Shown: piece by piece, positions 11,957 through 21,969 of the stretch | Position numbering within the stretch: position 1 is the stretch's first letter | How the letters are laid out: the number at the start of each line of letters is the position of its first letter | Made by a program: the position numbers and the translations under genes | From: Rosellinia necatrix | Lineage: Eukaryota; Ascomycota; Sordariomycetes; Xylariales; Xylariaceae | Assembly: GCA_021209875.1 (NCBI GenBank) | Contig: JAGYVD010000010.1 | Coordinates: 2,356,001-2,420,000 of the forward strand | Direction: 5' to 3' | Length of the DNA: 64,000 nt | Notes under the pieces: model-generated | The model's input: the letters and a program-made list of their open reading frames with translations, nothing else | Told to the model about the DNA's origin: nothing | The model's database searches: none

Positions 11957-13251
11957 TTAGCAACAGTTCCCCCTCCCACGCCCACGATTAAGCGTGAAGA
12001 CCTCTTCCCATTCCCGCATTCCCCAGTTCGGGTTGCGATTCTTGCCTCTTCTCCTGCTCCCCACCCCGAGGCCAATCTCATCCGCCGTCATCGAACTCTT
12101 AATGCTGGCGCCGTCGCTGGCACCGGCGTTCCACATACCGCCATCACCGTATTGTATCCCGCTCATCGGATCATCGGGATCAATCTCCCCCAGCTCGATC
12201 TTGGTCAGGATCATGCGTGCTAACCGTCCAAACACTTCATCCACCCCCTCGCCAGAAAATGCCGAGACTTCCATGGTGACTGGTACGTTAACACCACTAG
12301 CCCACCGTGACGCCTCTTCCGGAGATACCTCCCGGCCTTCGGGTGCTACTGTGGCCCGCAATTGAGCGCCCAATCCCGTGCTCGTCGGCGTGCCATAAGG
12401 GAAATTCGACCCTGTACTGGACGGTGTCGCGGGTGGTATGCTCGTGTCGATGAGAGAGTCGTTGGCGAGATCGAGTTTGTTGCCCGCCAATACGAGAGTT
12501 AGGTTCGGAGAAGCGAGGGCCCGCGCATCGTTTAGGAAAGGCTGTAGGCCTCGAAAGGAGTTATGCGAAGTGACATCGTAAACTAAGATGGCGCCGGCCG
12601 CGCCGCGATAATATGACCGGGAAACAGAGCGGAACCTCTCTGTGCCTGCCGTATCCCATAACTACACCCGATTAGCCCTGTCGCTGTGTTGCGGGACGCT
12701 CGTCACCACGGGACGGGATCGGAATACCTGTAGTTTTATCCGCTTCCGTCGCGCTCCGGTGCCAACTTTTATAATTTTGCTGGCAAACTCAACCCCAATC
12801 GTTTGCGAAGAGAGGACACGCCATTCGTTCTTTACGAAACGGTGTAGTAGACAGGACCTAGGGCGCCGAATTCTCGTCAGCACTTCGCTCGAGGGGACAA
12901 TGTAAGCACAGAGTCGGCATCATAGCAGACCATTCGCTTCAGGGGGGGTTATCGCCAGAGCAATGCGGCCTCGTAGGCGGCATCCCGAGGTAGCCGGTGC
13001 GGTGTTCGGCGGGGAATGTCCTGACTGTTCGTAGCCGTCGATGTAAGGAGGAATAAACTCACTTTCCTGTACCGCTTGGTCCCAGCAGTATTATCTTCGC
13101 GAGGTAATCGTACATGCTCCCTAGTTCCTGGTTTTTGAGTCAACTATGACCCCTCACTACTAGCGCGGCATCAGGTGGGATGGCATACCTGGTCACCCGC
13201 CGTGCCCGTGCTCTCCTCGCTGGCAGCGGACGAGCGTCGCGGCCGTGTCAT
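11957..13251 (-). CDS. Rab4-like small GTPase
   Basis: Membrane-traffic GTPase of the Rab4/14 branch (early endosome recycling by family knowledge). Exons on the minus strand: 13251-13189, 13127-13063, 12857-12728 and 12661-11957; 320 residues. The P-loop GPSGTGKS is at 37-44, switch I has SQTIGVEFASK, switch II has WDTAGTERF at 88-96, the guanine-specificity motif NKLD is at 147-150 and SAFSG at 219-223. The C-terminus NCC is a dual-cysteine prenylation signal. Between NKLD and SAF there is a Ser/Thr/Pro-rich insertion of roughly 35-40 residues, and about 60 further residues follow the core, explaining the length above the usual 210. The segment YDYLAKIILLG is typical of this group. The first exon is the least certain; it needs the acceptor AG at 13129-13128 to keep frame, otherwise translation could begin at the ATG at 13115. 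Confidence 0.87.
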
Positions 13252-13259
13252 CTTGGCTA

Positions 13260-13877
13260 GAACCGACACCTCTTTCGCTCGGGAGTCCGTGGGGGCTAGA
13301 AGAGCGAGGTAGCGTTGGGAGAGATTGCACCGCACAGCCCAGACGCAGGAATATGTGATATGGTCGGATTCCGGGGTGTCTAGATGTATTTGTAAAGGCG
13401 GCGGAGGGCCATTGGAACGAGCCTCGAATGCAATAAGTTTTGTCTCACATGAGCTTATCAGAAGATACCTAGTCTCATGTACCTAATGCAGAGTGACAGG
13501 GTCTGGGGTAACCAAGCGCGGATACCTTATCTTGACTTGCGAGATCAGACGGGACAAACCAAGGTGTGCCTACCCAGGTACCTAGTATCCAGGTTGGCGG
13601 TTGGCCTGTAGGTACACCACTAGTCCGTATCGAGTAACTAACATACAGCACGATATGCGCTGGTGTACGGGTTGCTCGGTGCCGAGGCCCATACCGTTTT
13701 GGCTGTAGCTCTATCCAATAGGGTGTAAGATTGATTTCCGGTTACGAATGCACGCCAACATCATCAAGACATATTCCCAATTGACTCCCCAGAGCATCCT
13801 GTAGCATCCTGTGGCATCCTGTGGCATCCTGTTAACAGCCATCTACGATTCTTATTTTATCAGATTGCGCCTGTACG
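13260..13877. other. Divergent spacer between Rab4-like gene and SDR
   Basis: The two genes are divergently transcribed, so this is a shared promoter region of about 620 bp. CCTA-type elements occur near 13465 and 13570-13615. A four-copy 10 bp direct repeat lies just upstream of the SDR start (listed separately). Confidence 0.5.
13794..13832 (+). repeat. Four tandem copies of a 10 bp GCATCCTGTR unit
   Basis: GCATCCTGTA, GCATCCTGTG, GCATCCTGTG and GCATCCTGTT lie head to tail, ending 45 bp before the ATG of the dehydrogenase. Spacing of one helical turn would suit a protein-binding array, but it may be a simple slippage product in the 5' leader. Confidence 0.75.
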
Positions 13878-14825
13878 ATGAAGATTGAAGGGAGAACCTT
13901 TGTTGTCTCGGGCGGGTACGTGTTCCATCCCCTTGGTATCGCAATCACATGTGAAACCACAGCACGGCTTATACATGATGACTGACTGACTGACTGACCA
14001 CTTTCCTTATCAGCGCCTCCGGCCTCGGGCAAGCCGCCGTAGAAGAGATCTGCCGCCACGGCGGCAATGTTGCCATCCTCGACTTGAACGAGGAGCTTGG
14101 TGCTGCCGTTGTCAAGCTGCTACCCGAAGGCGCCGGCAAGTTCTTCGTTTGTGATGTCTCGGAAACCAAGAGCATCACGGCCGCGGTTGCAGGCGTTGTG
14201 GAATGGATCGGGAAAACGGGAAAACCGATGGGCGGTGTCATCCCAGCCGCGGGTGTCGCGAACCCTTCCACGGTATTGCTGGACTTCTGCTTGCCCCTCG
14301 TACAAATGAGGGAACTAATCGATCGTACAGATATTGGATAGAGACGGCGATGCTTTCAACTTGGATAGCTTCGACTTTGTGATAAATATCAACATACGCG
14401 GCACTGTCGACCTAGTAAGGCAGTGCCTCGTTCACCTGGCTAAGGCTGAGCCGGTTGGCGATGATCAGGAACGTGGCGTCGTCGTCATGGTATCATCTGT
14501 GGCCGCTTTTGATGGCCAGAAGGGACAGGTGGCCTATTCAGCGAGCAAGGGCGCAGTGGCCTCCATGACACTCCCTATGACAAGAGACCTAGCTCGATAT
14601 GGCATACGCTGCATGACTATTGCGCCGGGCATATTTGAGTCAAGAATGACCGCTGTGATGCCCCCCAAACTCTTCAAGGGGCTGGCAACCGTCATGGAGT
14701 TCCCACGTAGGGCAGGCAAACCTACAGAGTTCGCACTATTAGTCAGGCAAATCATCGAAAATCCTATGCTTAACGGGACTGTTATTCGATTAGACGGCGG
14801 TCTCAGAATGCCGAGCAAGATCTAA
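13878..14825 (+). CDS. Short-chain dehydrogenase, 3-hydroxyacyl-CoA dehydrogenase type 2-like
   Basis: NAD(P)-dependent oxidoreductase of 263 residues, exons 13878-13915, 14014-14272 and 14331-14825. The coenzyme motif GGASGLG spans the first splice junction; DLNEE follows strand 2 and the acidic Asp suggests NAD. The active site has the Ser of VMVSSVAAFDGQKGQ and the Tyr-x-x-x-Lys of YSASK. The usual NNAG motif appears as PAAG, an altered form. The tail IAPGIFESRM, EFPRRAGKPTEFA and NGTVIRLDGGLRM matches the HSD17B10-like group, which oxidises short branched 3-hydroxyacyl-CoAs, often in mitochondria. No clear targeting peptide is seen. The substrate is inferred only from the family. Intron 1 holds a (TGAC)5 repeat directly in the branch-site zone. 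Confidence 0.88.
13979..13998 (+). repeat. (TGAC)5 in SDR intron 1
   Basis: Five perfect TGAC copies 15-35 bp upstream of the acceptor AG (14012-14013). Each copy creates the branch consensus CTGAC, so the intron carries several equivalent lariat branch sites in a row. Confidence 0.85.
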
Positions 14826-15061
14826 ACTCCGCGTCATCACCTTTGCTTAAACAGCAAGTTCCACGGAGTTATTGTTGTACAATACAAACATAGTACCCTG
14901 CCCTTATCCAGCTACCAACCAAATAGACCATAAGGCCTAATAGCCCCCAAACGAGTCCCAAGTACGGACTAAATTCACACATTCCGATTACAACTCTATA
15001 GCTTTTGGCCCCCTATCCATGCCAAACCCAGAAGAGAATGCTATGAGTACCTAGCTCCTTC

Positions 15062-17136
15062 TCAGTCAGATCGTCGAAAGATAGAGCCGCTCGACGAACG
15101 ACGACGATGACGACGAGGTAGAGAGCGGTCTCGGTAGTTGCGACCAGTATTGAAGTCCGGGGATCGCTCTCGAGCCTCGTCGGGACGGTGCGAGTTGGCA
15201 TCCCGGTAGGAGAGGCGGTGGCCATCACCGGCGACAGCAGGGCGGGGTCGGTAACGCTGCTCAAGACGTGAATCATGCATTGGACTAGCGTTTTGAACCG
15301 TGGTACCCGCGTTAAAGCCTTGCAAGAAGGCTTGCGACGCCAAAGGATTGGATAGAACAGCCGGGCCTGGTCCAGCGCTCCCAAAAATGGACCGCATTTG
15401 ATTGAGAAAGGTGCCTTGGTCCTTGTAGTCGTGTCCATCCCGGTCGTAAGGAGATCGAGGAGCAGCGTGGGCATGCTGATCATGGAGACTTGCACGTCGA
15501 TCGTTTCTAGTCAGCTCCTTCTTGATATTGTTTCGCACGAGCAGAGCTTTCTCCTCCTCCTCCTCCTCCTCCTCATCATCATCATCCTCATCCTCATCTT
15601 CGTCCTCACGCTTGTATTGTTTCTGTCGGGCGCCTCGTGCTAGTTTGGTTCTCTTCTCTCTCTCATCTTTCTCCAGTGAGGACAGAACCTCTCTCTCGTC
15701 TTCATTTTGTGCAAGTAGGGTTCCTCTCTTGGCCTTATCCCGTGCGAGTACGGCCCCCTCCTTAACCCCGTCTCGTGCAACTGGGACACGACCGTGAACC
15801 GGGATACGGTCACGAGCTAGGACACGGTCGCGGACTGGGGCACGGCCACCAATGCGGTCACGGCCACCAATGCGGTCACGGCCACCAACGTAGTCACGGC
15901 CACCAACATGGCCATGGCCACGAACTGGGGCACGGCCACCAATGTGGTCATGATCACGAACTGGTGTGCGGCCACCAATTTGGTCACGATTATCAACGCG
16001 ATCACGATCACCGACGTGGGCCACTTTCTTGCCGGCCTTGGTTCCTCCTGGAGCCCGCGGCGGTACGGGTAGGGAATGAACATAATCAAGCGCCTTCTCA
16101 GCCACGGCTTGCTTAGCAAAGTAAGGAGTTAGATATATGCCTTCACCTTCAATGATTTTGCCGGTTAACTGGACGGAATAGCTAAACCCGGTAGGTCCTT
16201 CTACCAAGTACCACCTAGGACTGAAACGGCGTCGATGACACTGCTGAGTGAGGCGCATAGTTGCAGAGGGATGGCGATCTTTCCCGGCTCGCCTGCCATC
16301 TCGTCGGATGGCCAGCTTGTTTTTAGCTGAGAAATTATCATGCTGTTCGTCCTTGATAGGCGTATCTTCCTTAGAATTAGGTGAGGTTGTAGCGGAACCG
16401 CCCAGTTCTCGATTGTCAGGGGAGGCACGCGCGGTATTGTATGCAGACAGGCTGGGCGGTACATAGACTGATGCTATATAAGTAATGATTGTTAACATCT
16501 AGCGATGGGATACTTGTCTATAACATAGGAGGGAACGAAGTAGTTTATACGTACAACAACGTGAGGCTGGTTGTCGGTCCACACTAGAAGGGGCAGGGAA
16601 CGAGCGGCCGCCTTGAAGTGTTGTGGCGTAGGGGTATGGGCTCATTCCCTGCAGTAACTGCCGGAAGCGATCCTGTCCGGACCCTTTTTGAGGAAATGGG
16701 CCACGCAAAAGAGGCGAAGAAATTTCGCTCTTGGTTGAATATCGTGGTAGTCCAAGGGGACCTAGTTTGTCATTCTTGGGAAGCATGGGTGAACCTTCCA
16801 ACGCGGCGATGTTGGGGCGCTCAGAAACCTCCACATGACGGTTGCTCGGAGGTGTAAACAGAGAGGGTTGTTCTACATGACGGTTGCTCGGAGGTGTAAA
16901 CAGAGAGGGTTGTTCTAGAAACAGAGGTTAAACCGCGATGTCAGTATAAATGCCTGGAAACAGACGACGAATCGATAATGATGGATAAAATAAGGAGGTA
17001 GGATAGACATGAAGCGTAATAGGAAGTCAATTATAGAACGCAATTGTGAATACATACCCTCTCTTCCTCCTTCGCGAGTCGTGACAGTGTTTTCGGAACG
17101 AATGCCGCCACGGCGGCTGTCGTGGATGGTATCCAT
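15062..17136 (-). CDS. Uncharacterised protein with dsRBD-like segment, GGRD repeats and RS-like tail
   Basis: I do not recognise a named family. Minus-strand exons 17136-17058, 16914-16555 and 16473-15062 join in phase to 616 residues. Residues about 232-281 (RWYLVEGPTGFSYSV through AVAEKALDYVHSL) look like the C-terminal half of a double-stranded-RNA-binding domain: two strands with the G-x-G turn (EGEG), then an Ala-rich helix; the usual KKxAK signature is replaced by FAKQAVAEKA. Residues 301-381 are imperfect repeats of IGGRD/APVRD type, 433-453 is a solid Asp/Glu run, and the C-terminus (RRHRRRSSSGSIFRRSD) is Arg/Ser-rich. Near the N-terminus a 14-residue unit EQPSLFTPPSNRHV is exactly duplicated. 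The make-up (RNA-binding-like domain plus basic, acidic and RS segments) suggests a nuclear RNA-associated protein; that is inference. Both intron junctions give sensible peptide joins. Confidence 0.7.
16833..16916 (-). repeat. In-frame 42 bp tandem duplication inside exon 2
   Basis: Two identical 42 bp copies (16833-16874 and 16875-16916). In the coding frame each gives EQPSLFTPPSNRHV. The distal copy runs right up to the exon 2 acceptor AG (16916-16915), so the duplication includes the splice junction itself. Confidence 0.95.
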
Positions 17137-18335
17137 GACAGCTATGATCTACAGAGCGCGACTGGGCGATGACTTAATCACTGGTGGGATAAAGACACCA
17201 AACGTTTTTATAGACTAACAAAACAATTCAGATTAGAAATGGTAGAAGGCCGGCGGACTCGAGGATGTAAGAGTGGGTGCGGAATGTTAATGTTGACAAA
17301 ATAACCAAAGGAGGTCCTGAAGCGTTAAGTGAATACCGCAGAAGATGTCGTACGCGTACGCGACGTGCATATCATGAAGTAGATATCTTGGGTGGATTTG
17401 AACTCACAGTGGCAGAGGGAACTCGAAGAATGGACGAGAAATAGTGTACAGCTGTTGTCGAGGCTATATGGGTGAAAAGTTGCGAACTGCCTGATTGTGG
17501 CTCTTCCCTATTAACGAGTGAAGCAGAGCCACGGTCGCAGTACGGTCGCAGAAATCTAGGGTAACGGGCGAACAAAAGAACTTGAAACGAAATATCGGGT
17601 GATTAGGAAGTAGGTAGACACTTACCCCGGTACTCAGTACAGGCAGGGTGAAGAGATAGTGGCGGCGGTCCAGCTCAATCAAGGTGCCGGTAACTACTAA
17701 AAGTACCGGTAGCTATCAAGGTGTCAGTAACTACCTATATCAAGGTACCTGTAGCCATTCTTAGAATAGGCGCCGGTAACTATACGCGTTCTTTCCCAAT
17801 TTGATCACGCGGTTTGCCAACTAAACAATAACAACAGCCATGAACTTAGCACCTCGCCAATAGGCAGTTACACAGTTTAGGTAGGTACGTACCTAACTCA
17901 CGAACGCCGTGGTAATTCGGTACTTAAGTAACAGGAAGGTAGGAACCATTCAGTAAGTACTAGGTAGTAGGCTATATTGCGGTGTCTCTGAGGTTACCTA
18001 AGGTACGTAGTTGCTGTTGGTTGTTCGAGGTAGAAACAGTTGCCATCCAGCTACTTTACTATGGTGGTATGTTACACATACAGTACCATTCATACTTAAC
18101 CTTGCGTCGGTAGTCCAGTTCAGCTCAATGATGCAGAGAATTAGGTATACATAGTCTGGAATCTACTGTTTGCCTCACACACAACTTCATTCATGGAGCA
18201 GCCCGACAACTACTTGTATCCCCCTTTCATGCACCTCCGTCTTATACAACAGGTAGTACGCCGATCTATTGCATCAAAGCCTCTTATCCGCACTCTATTA
18301 CGTGAATGAAATTATTCTGAAGAACGGATAGTGGC
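17137..18335. other. Intergenic spacer with TAGGTACC elements
   Basis: No gene was recognised. Repeated short blocks of the form GGTACC/GGTAACTA occur from about 17685 to 17960, including near-repeats around 17690-17780 (a phrase close to AAGGTGCCGGTAACTA recurs at least three times). It contains the promoter of the dsRBD-like gene on its left and the 3' side of the hydroxyacid dehydrogenase on its right. Confidence 0.45.
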
Positions 18336-18339
18336 CCCA

Positions 18340-19633
18340 TCAGTACCCATTCTTTTCAAATAGTGTTGTCAATGCCTCCCCCTTTTGCCAACGCAAGATG
18401 TTCCTGACCTGTTGTTCATACCATTCCCTAAGGCTATCTGCCACAACATATCCCATATGAGGCGTCATGACAACTTCACTCTTTCCAAGCTCCCCCCATT
18501 TCGTAATTCGCCATTCGCTATCTTGAGGTAGGGGCTCAACGCCGTAAACGTCCAACCCGATGCCCCGGATCAGCCCCCTTTTCCCGCATTCGAGCAGTTC
18601 GTCTTCATTCACGATCGGTCCCCGTGACGTATTCACCAGAAGGGCCGACTTCTTCATGTTCTCCAGGTCATTCATGCCTATGAGGCCCCTTGAACGTTCC
18701 GACAGAACCAGATGGATACTGACCACATCCGCCGTACCGAACAGCTCATCTCGAGTGACGACTTTGAATGTCTTGGCACCGGTGCCATCCTCTATGGGTA
18801 GCCCAGCATCTTTTGCCTTCTGATCAGCGGCTTCTTGCGTCAGGTTTGCGCTCCAAGCGATTACATTCATGCCGAAGGCCAGATGCATAATTCTAGACAC
18901 AGAGACACCAAGTCTACCCAGCCCCACGGTACCAAATGTCTTGCCAGCCAACCCCATAGCATCTCGGGTCTGCCATATGCCTGATTTCATTCCGGCATCA
19001 TCTTGGGGGATGTTACGGGCAAGAGCCAAAATCAAGGCTACAGTGTGTTGTGTGGTACTATCGGGGCCGGGGCTTGGGGTCCCATCATGGCTCGTGCCGG
19101 CAACAAGTATGTCACGAGCTTGGCAGGCCCCAACGTTAATTGACGCATTGCGCGGGCCTGTTGTGAGGAGTAGTTTCAAGTTTGGAAGCCGGTTGATAAC
19201 TCCATTACCATAAGTCAGCACCTTCCTTTTCCAATCAGATCTTCTGGAGCTCCAAAGACAGACAACATCCCCGGCACCCCCATCTGGCCAGAAAGGGTTG
19301 AATCCCGGTATCATATCGGGAAATGGCAAAGACTGATACGCTGTACTACTCACGTTCCGCCGGGAAGGGTGTCCTCTCTCTCATAGAACCTATACACCAT
19401 TAGATCTGAACATGGTCCCCAGAGGGGCGCATTGCAAACTCACAGATGATATTGAATTTTTCCAGCCTGTCGACAAGAGCATCTTTCGCATCTTGGGGGG
19501 TGTTTGGATGATTATATGGCAGAAGAGTGTCGGTAAACGTTGTCACCTGGTATCCCGCAGTGCGGAGCTGTTCGAAGGGAGCCTTTGAAAGCTCTTGGTA
19601 ATCGTCTAGGATCACGATGGTAGGAAGCGACAT
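18340..19633 (-). CDS. D-isomer-specific 2-hydroxyacid dehydrogenase
   Basis: NAD(P)-dependent reductase of 2-oxoacids, 361 residues, minus-strand exons 19633-19444, 19389-19354 and 19199-18340. The short middle exon and the acceptor at 19201-19200 are needed to obtain the conserved run RTPFPAELINRLPNLKLLLTTG-type core (split here by the splice). The Rossmann motif GTVGLGRLG is followed by a missing acidic residue at the end of strand 2 (VIAWSANL), which in this family points to NADP preference. The catalytic triad is visible: Arg in NTSRGPIV, Glu in DVYGVEPLP and His in TPHMGY. Substrate cannot be told from sequence; fungal relatives include hydroxypyruvate/glyoxylate reductases. No targeting peptide or peroxisomal tail is seen (end FEKNGY). 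Confidence 0.9.
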
Positions 19634-19639
19634 AATTAA

Positions 19640-20051
19640 TTTTTGTTTAGTTAGTTATATATCGGATCGAGGCTCAATTGAAACTAAAATTGCAATGTGA
19701 GAAAAATAAAATCGCATTGAGATATAGTCACATAAATCTCCAATTACAGAGAGATGCTATACTGCCTGCCCTTGGAGATTTGATCATCCCCACACGAGCC
19801 GGCTCGTTTGTAGGTGAGGTTGGGTGATTATCAATCACTCTTGATCTCTACCCCGGCTTAGTTATACCCGAGCTACCTAAATAACCTTCTTACCTGACCC
19901 GGCTTTACCCGCCTCCCTAAACTTTAATTCACTATGAAGATACATAGCTACCTACTACCTACTACCTACTACCTACTACCTACCTTACTACCTACCTACC
20001 TGCCTTACTACCTACCTACCTACCTTACTACCTAGGTACCTAGGTAGGTAT

Positions 20052-20094
<43 letters not shown>

Positions 20095-20660
20095 GGGTAG
20101 GTACCTAGGTAGCGATGCTCTATTGCGGATAGGAAAGTAACCGAAAACGGAAAGGTCTTTGTGAGCTTGGGGTAGGTACGTCATTCACTCAATGTTTGCC
20201 CTCCTGAGCAAAAAGTATTCATGGCCTCCGGATAATCATATATCAGCACAAATACCAAACATGATTTTTTTTTTTTTTTAAGCGTTAGTTCCACTATTGA
20301 GTTTTCGTTGGTGCTCCATCAATCCCGCTACCCTGTGGACCGGCGCCGTTAGACCATTCCGTACCACCCTGAAAATGAATTCGCGATAGCTAACAAGGAG
20401 TCCGTGACTGCTTGGGCCATGCCCATGATGACGCCGTGGGGGAAGGTAGGCATTACTACCTAAGAGGTAGGTAGGTAACCAAGGGCATAATACAAGCAGG
20501 TCTTGCCATCTGTAAGTTCTGTCACAACATACGCTCTCCATTCCCCAAGGCATGTTCGCCGAACAGCACCAGACAAACGATTGGTACAATGTGATGTACA
20601 TATTTCATTAACTAGCATTCTTTCCGTTTTACACTCTAAAGGAAGCCTTGTTTGGCCTAA
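19640..20660. other. Intergenic spacer dominated by CCTA and CTA repeats
   Basis: No gene was seen. It holds the densest CCTA block of the window plus a pure (ACT)n run, both listed as repeats, and a T12 run at about 20267-20279. Confidence 0.5.
19945..20110. repeat. CTAC/CCTA array and (ACT)14 microsatellite
   Basis: From about 19945 to 20047 the sequence is almost only CTACCTA-type units, ending in a CCTAGGTACCTAGGTAGGTA palindromic turn. From 20053 to 20094 it is a pure ACT repeat, followed by another GGTAGGTACCTAGGTAG element. Confidence 0.9.
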
Positions 20661-20666
20661 GGTATG

Positions 20667-21961
20667 TTAACACGACACATTATCTCGTGGCTCTCTCGAC
20701 TGACTCTGCTCTCCGGACGTGCAGAGCTCTTCTTCGTCCTCATCCGTCACTCTAACCCAATTCCCACTCTTGTTCGTGTGCCGCACAAGCTCTATATGGT
20801 TGGTGACGTTGATGCCACCGCAATCGGTTCCCATGTGCGTCCCCGGGGAAGTAACGTTCACGTCGTTCTGCATGTCTCCGCCGTAGAAATCCATGTGTAG
20901 GTTCTCCTTGTGATTGTAAGGATGCGTCTTGGTCCTGTTGCCGCACATTCCTCCTCGGAATACATGCTCGCAGAGCGGGAGGTAAGTCGGCATCGATATA
21001 GCTAGCATACCGACCGTGATCTCGACGACGCTGAAGATGGCGGCGGGTATAGCATCCCATGTCTCGTCGTCTGTGCTTGCCTTGATAGAATAGGGTAATC
21101 GTACAATGCTTATGATGCAGGCACTTGACGATAGAAGAATATGGTCAGCTTATACTATAGACGGAAGCCAATGCCACAGGAGGCCTCGGAAGATGCTACT
21201 CACCTGCTCCCGACTACCAGGGCAACCAACACCTGCCACTTCCCATGCTTCGTGGTGAGCAGGTCCCAGGCAAAGGGAAACACCATGGCTAGGATGATAA
21301 TACTAGTGATGGTGTTGATAATACCAGATGTAAGGTACCATATGTCCAGGTTAATGCATACTTCCTGCACTCCCGAACGCCACACGTAGTCGACAGAGGT
21401 ACATTGAAAGATAGTGACAACGACGCCAGACATACCCCAGCCTGCTACGAGGACAACAGTGCCCCAGATACAATAACGGAGGTTTGGCGTCGAGACGGCT
21501 TTCAAGCACAGCGCGAGAACACTAAATTTGGTAAATGTGACGGCAAGGAAATAGGCCGCGTCGGAAACAAGGGCCAACTATTTCCGTGTTAGCTGGATAT
21601 ATCACATAACATTGGGTCAGGAAAGCCGAGAGACTTGTGGAATATGCGAACAACTTACGATCTGGACCATGTGGATATTGGTAACTGCCACGGCATGTTG
21701 TCCGATTCCGTACTTCGTACCAACAGCCCACGAGACGTTTATGACAGCGAAGAAGACCCAAGCGACAAAGATCAGCCAGTCGCTCGCGTCGAGATATAGT
21801 CGGTGGTGCAATAACCGTCGAGAGATGACGCGGAGAGCTATAATGATGATGGATGCGACGGCTGTCGACGTACAGGCTATGACGAGCTCCGGGGCCCGGG
21901 TTTCATGGCGATGCTTGTACTGCCACTCGAGCCCTTGACCCAGTAGTCCTAGGTCCATCAT
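20667..21961 (-). CDS. Fungal rhodopsin-domain (SAT4/PTH11-type) integral membrane protein
   Basis: Predicted seven-helix plasma-membrane protein of 377 residues; minus-strand exons 21961-21659, 21577-21204 and 21123-20667. Hydrophobic helices include VIACTSTAVASIIIIALRVI, WLIFVAWVFFAVINVSWAVG, SDAAYFLAVTFTKFSVLALC, YCIWGTVVLVAGWGMSGVVV, WYLTSGIINTITSIIILAMV and VLVALVVGS, with a last one around AIFSVVEITVGMLAIS. The phrase VFPFAWDLLTTKHGKWQ between helices and the CTSVDYVW loop resemble the fungal rhodopsin (PF20684) family. The tail is hydrophilic, with Asn-rich sequence. There is no CFEM domain. Family members are putative receptors of unknown ligand. Two adjacent in-frame ATG codons open the protein. 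Confidence 0.85.
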
Positions 21962-21969
21962 GAACGAGG

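Noticed and set aside
17380..17420. Possible tRNA T-arm (GAGTTCAAATCC on the minus strand)
   Set aside because: The arm does not close and no box A or terminator is at a fitting distance.
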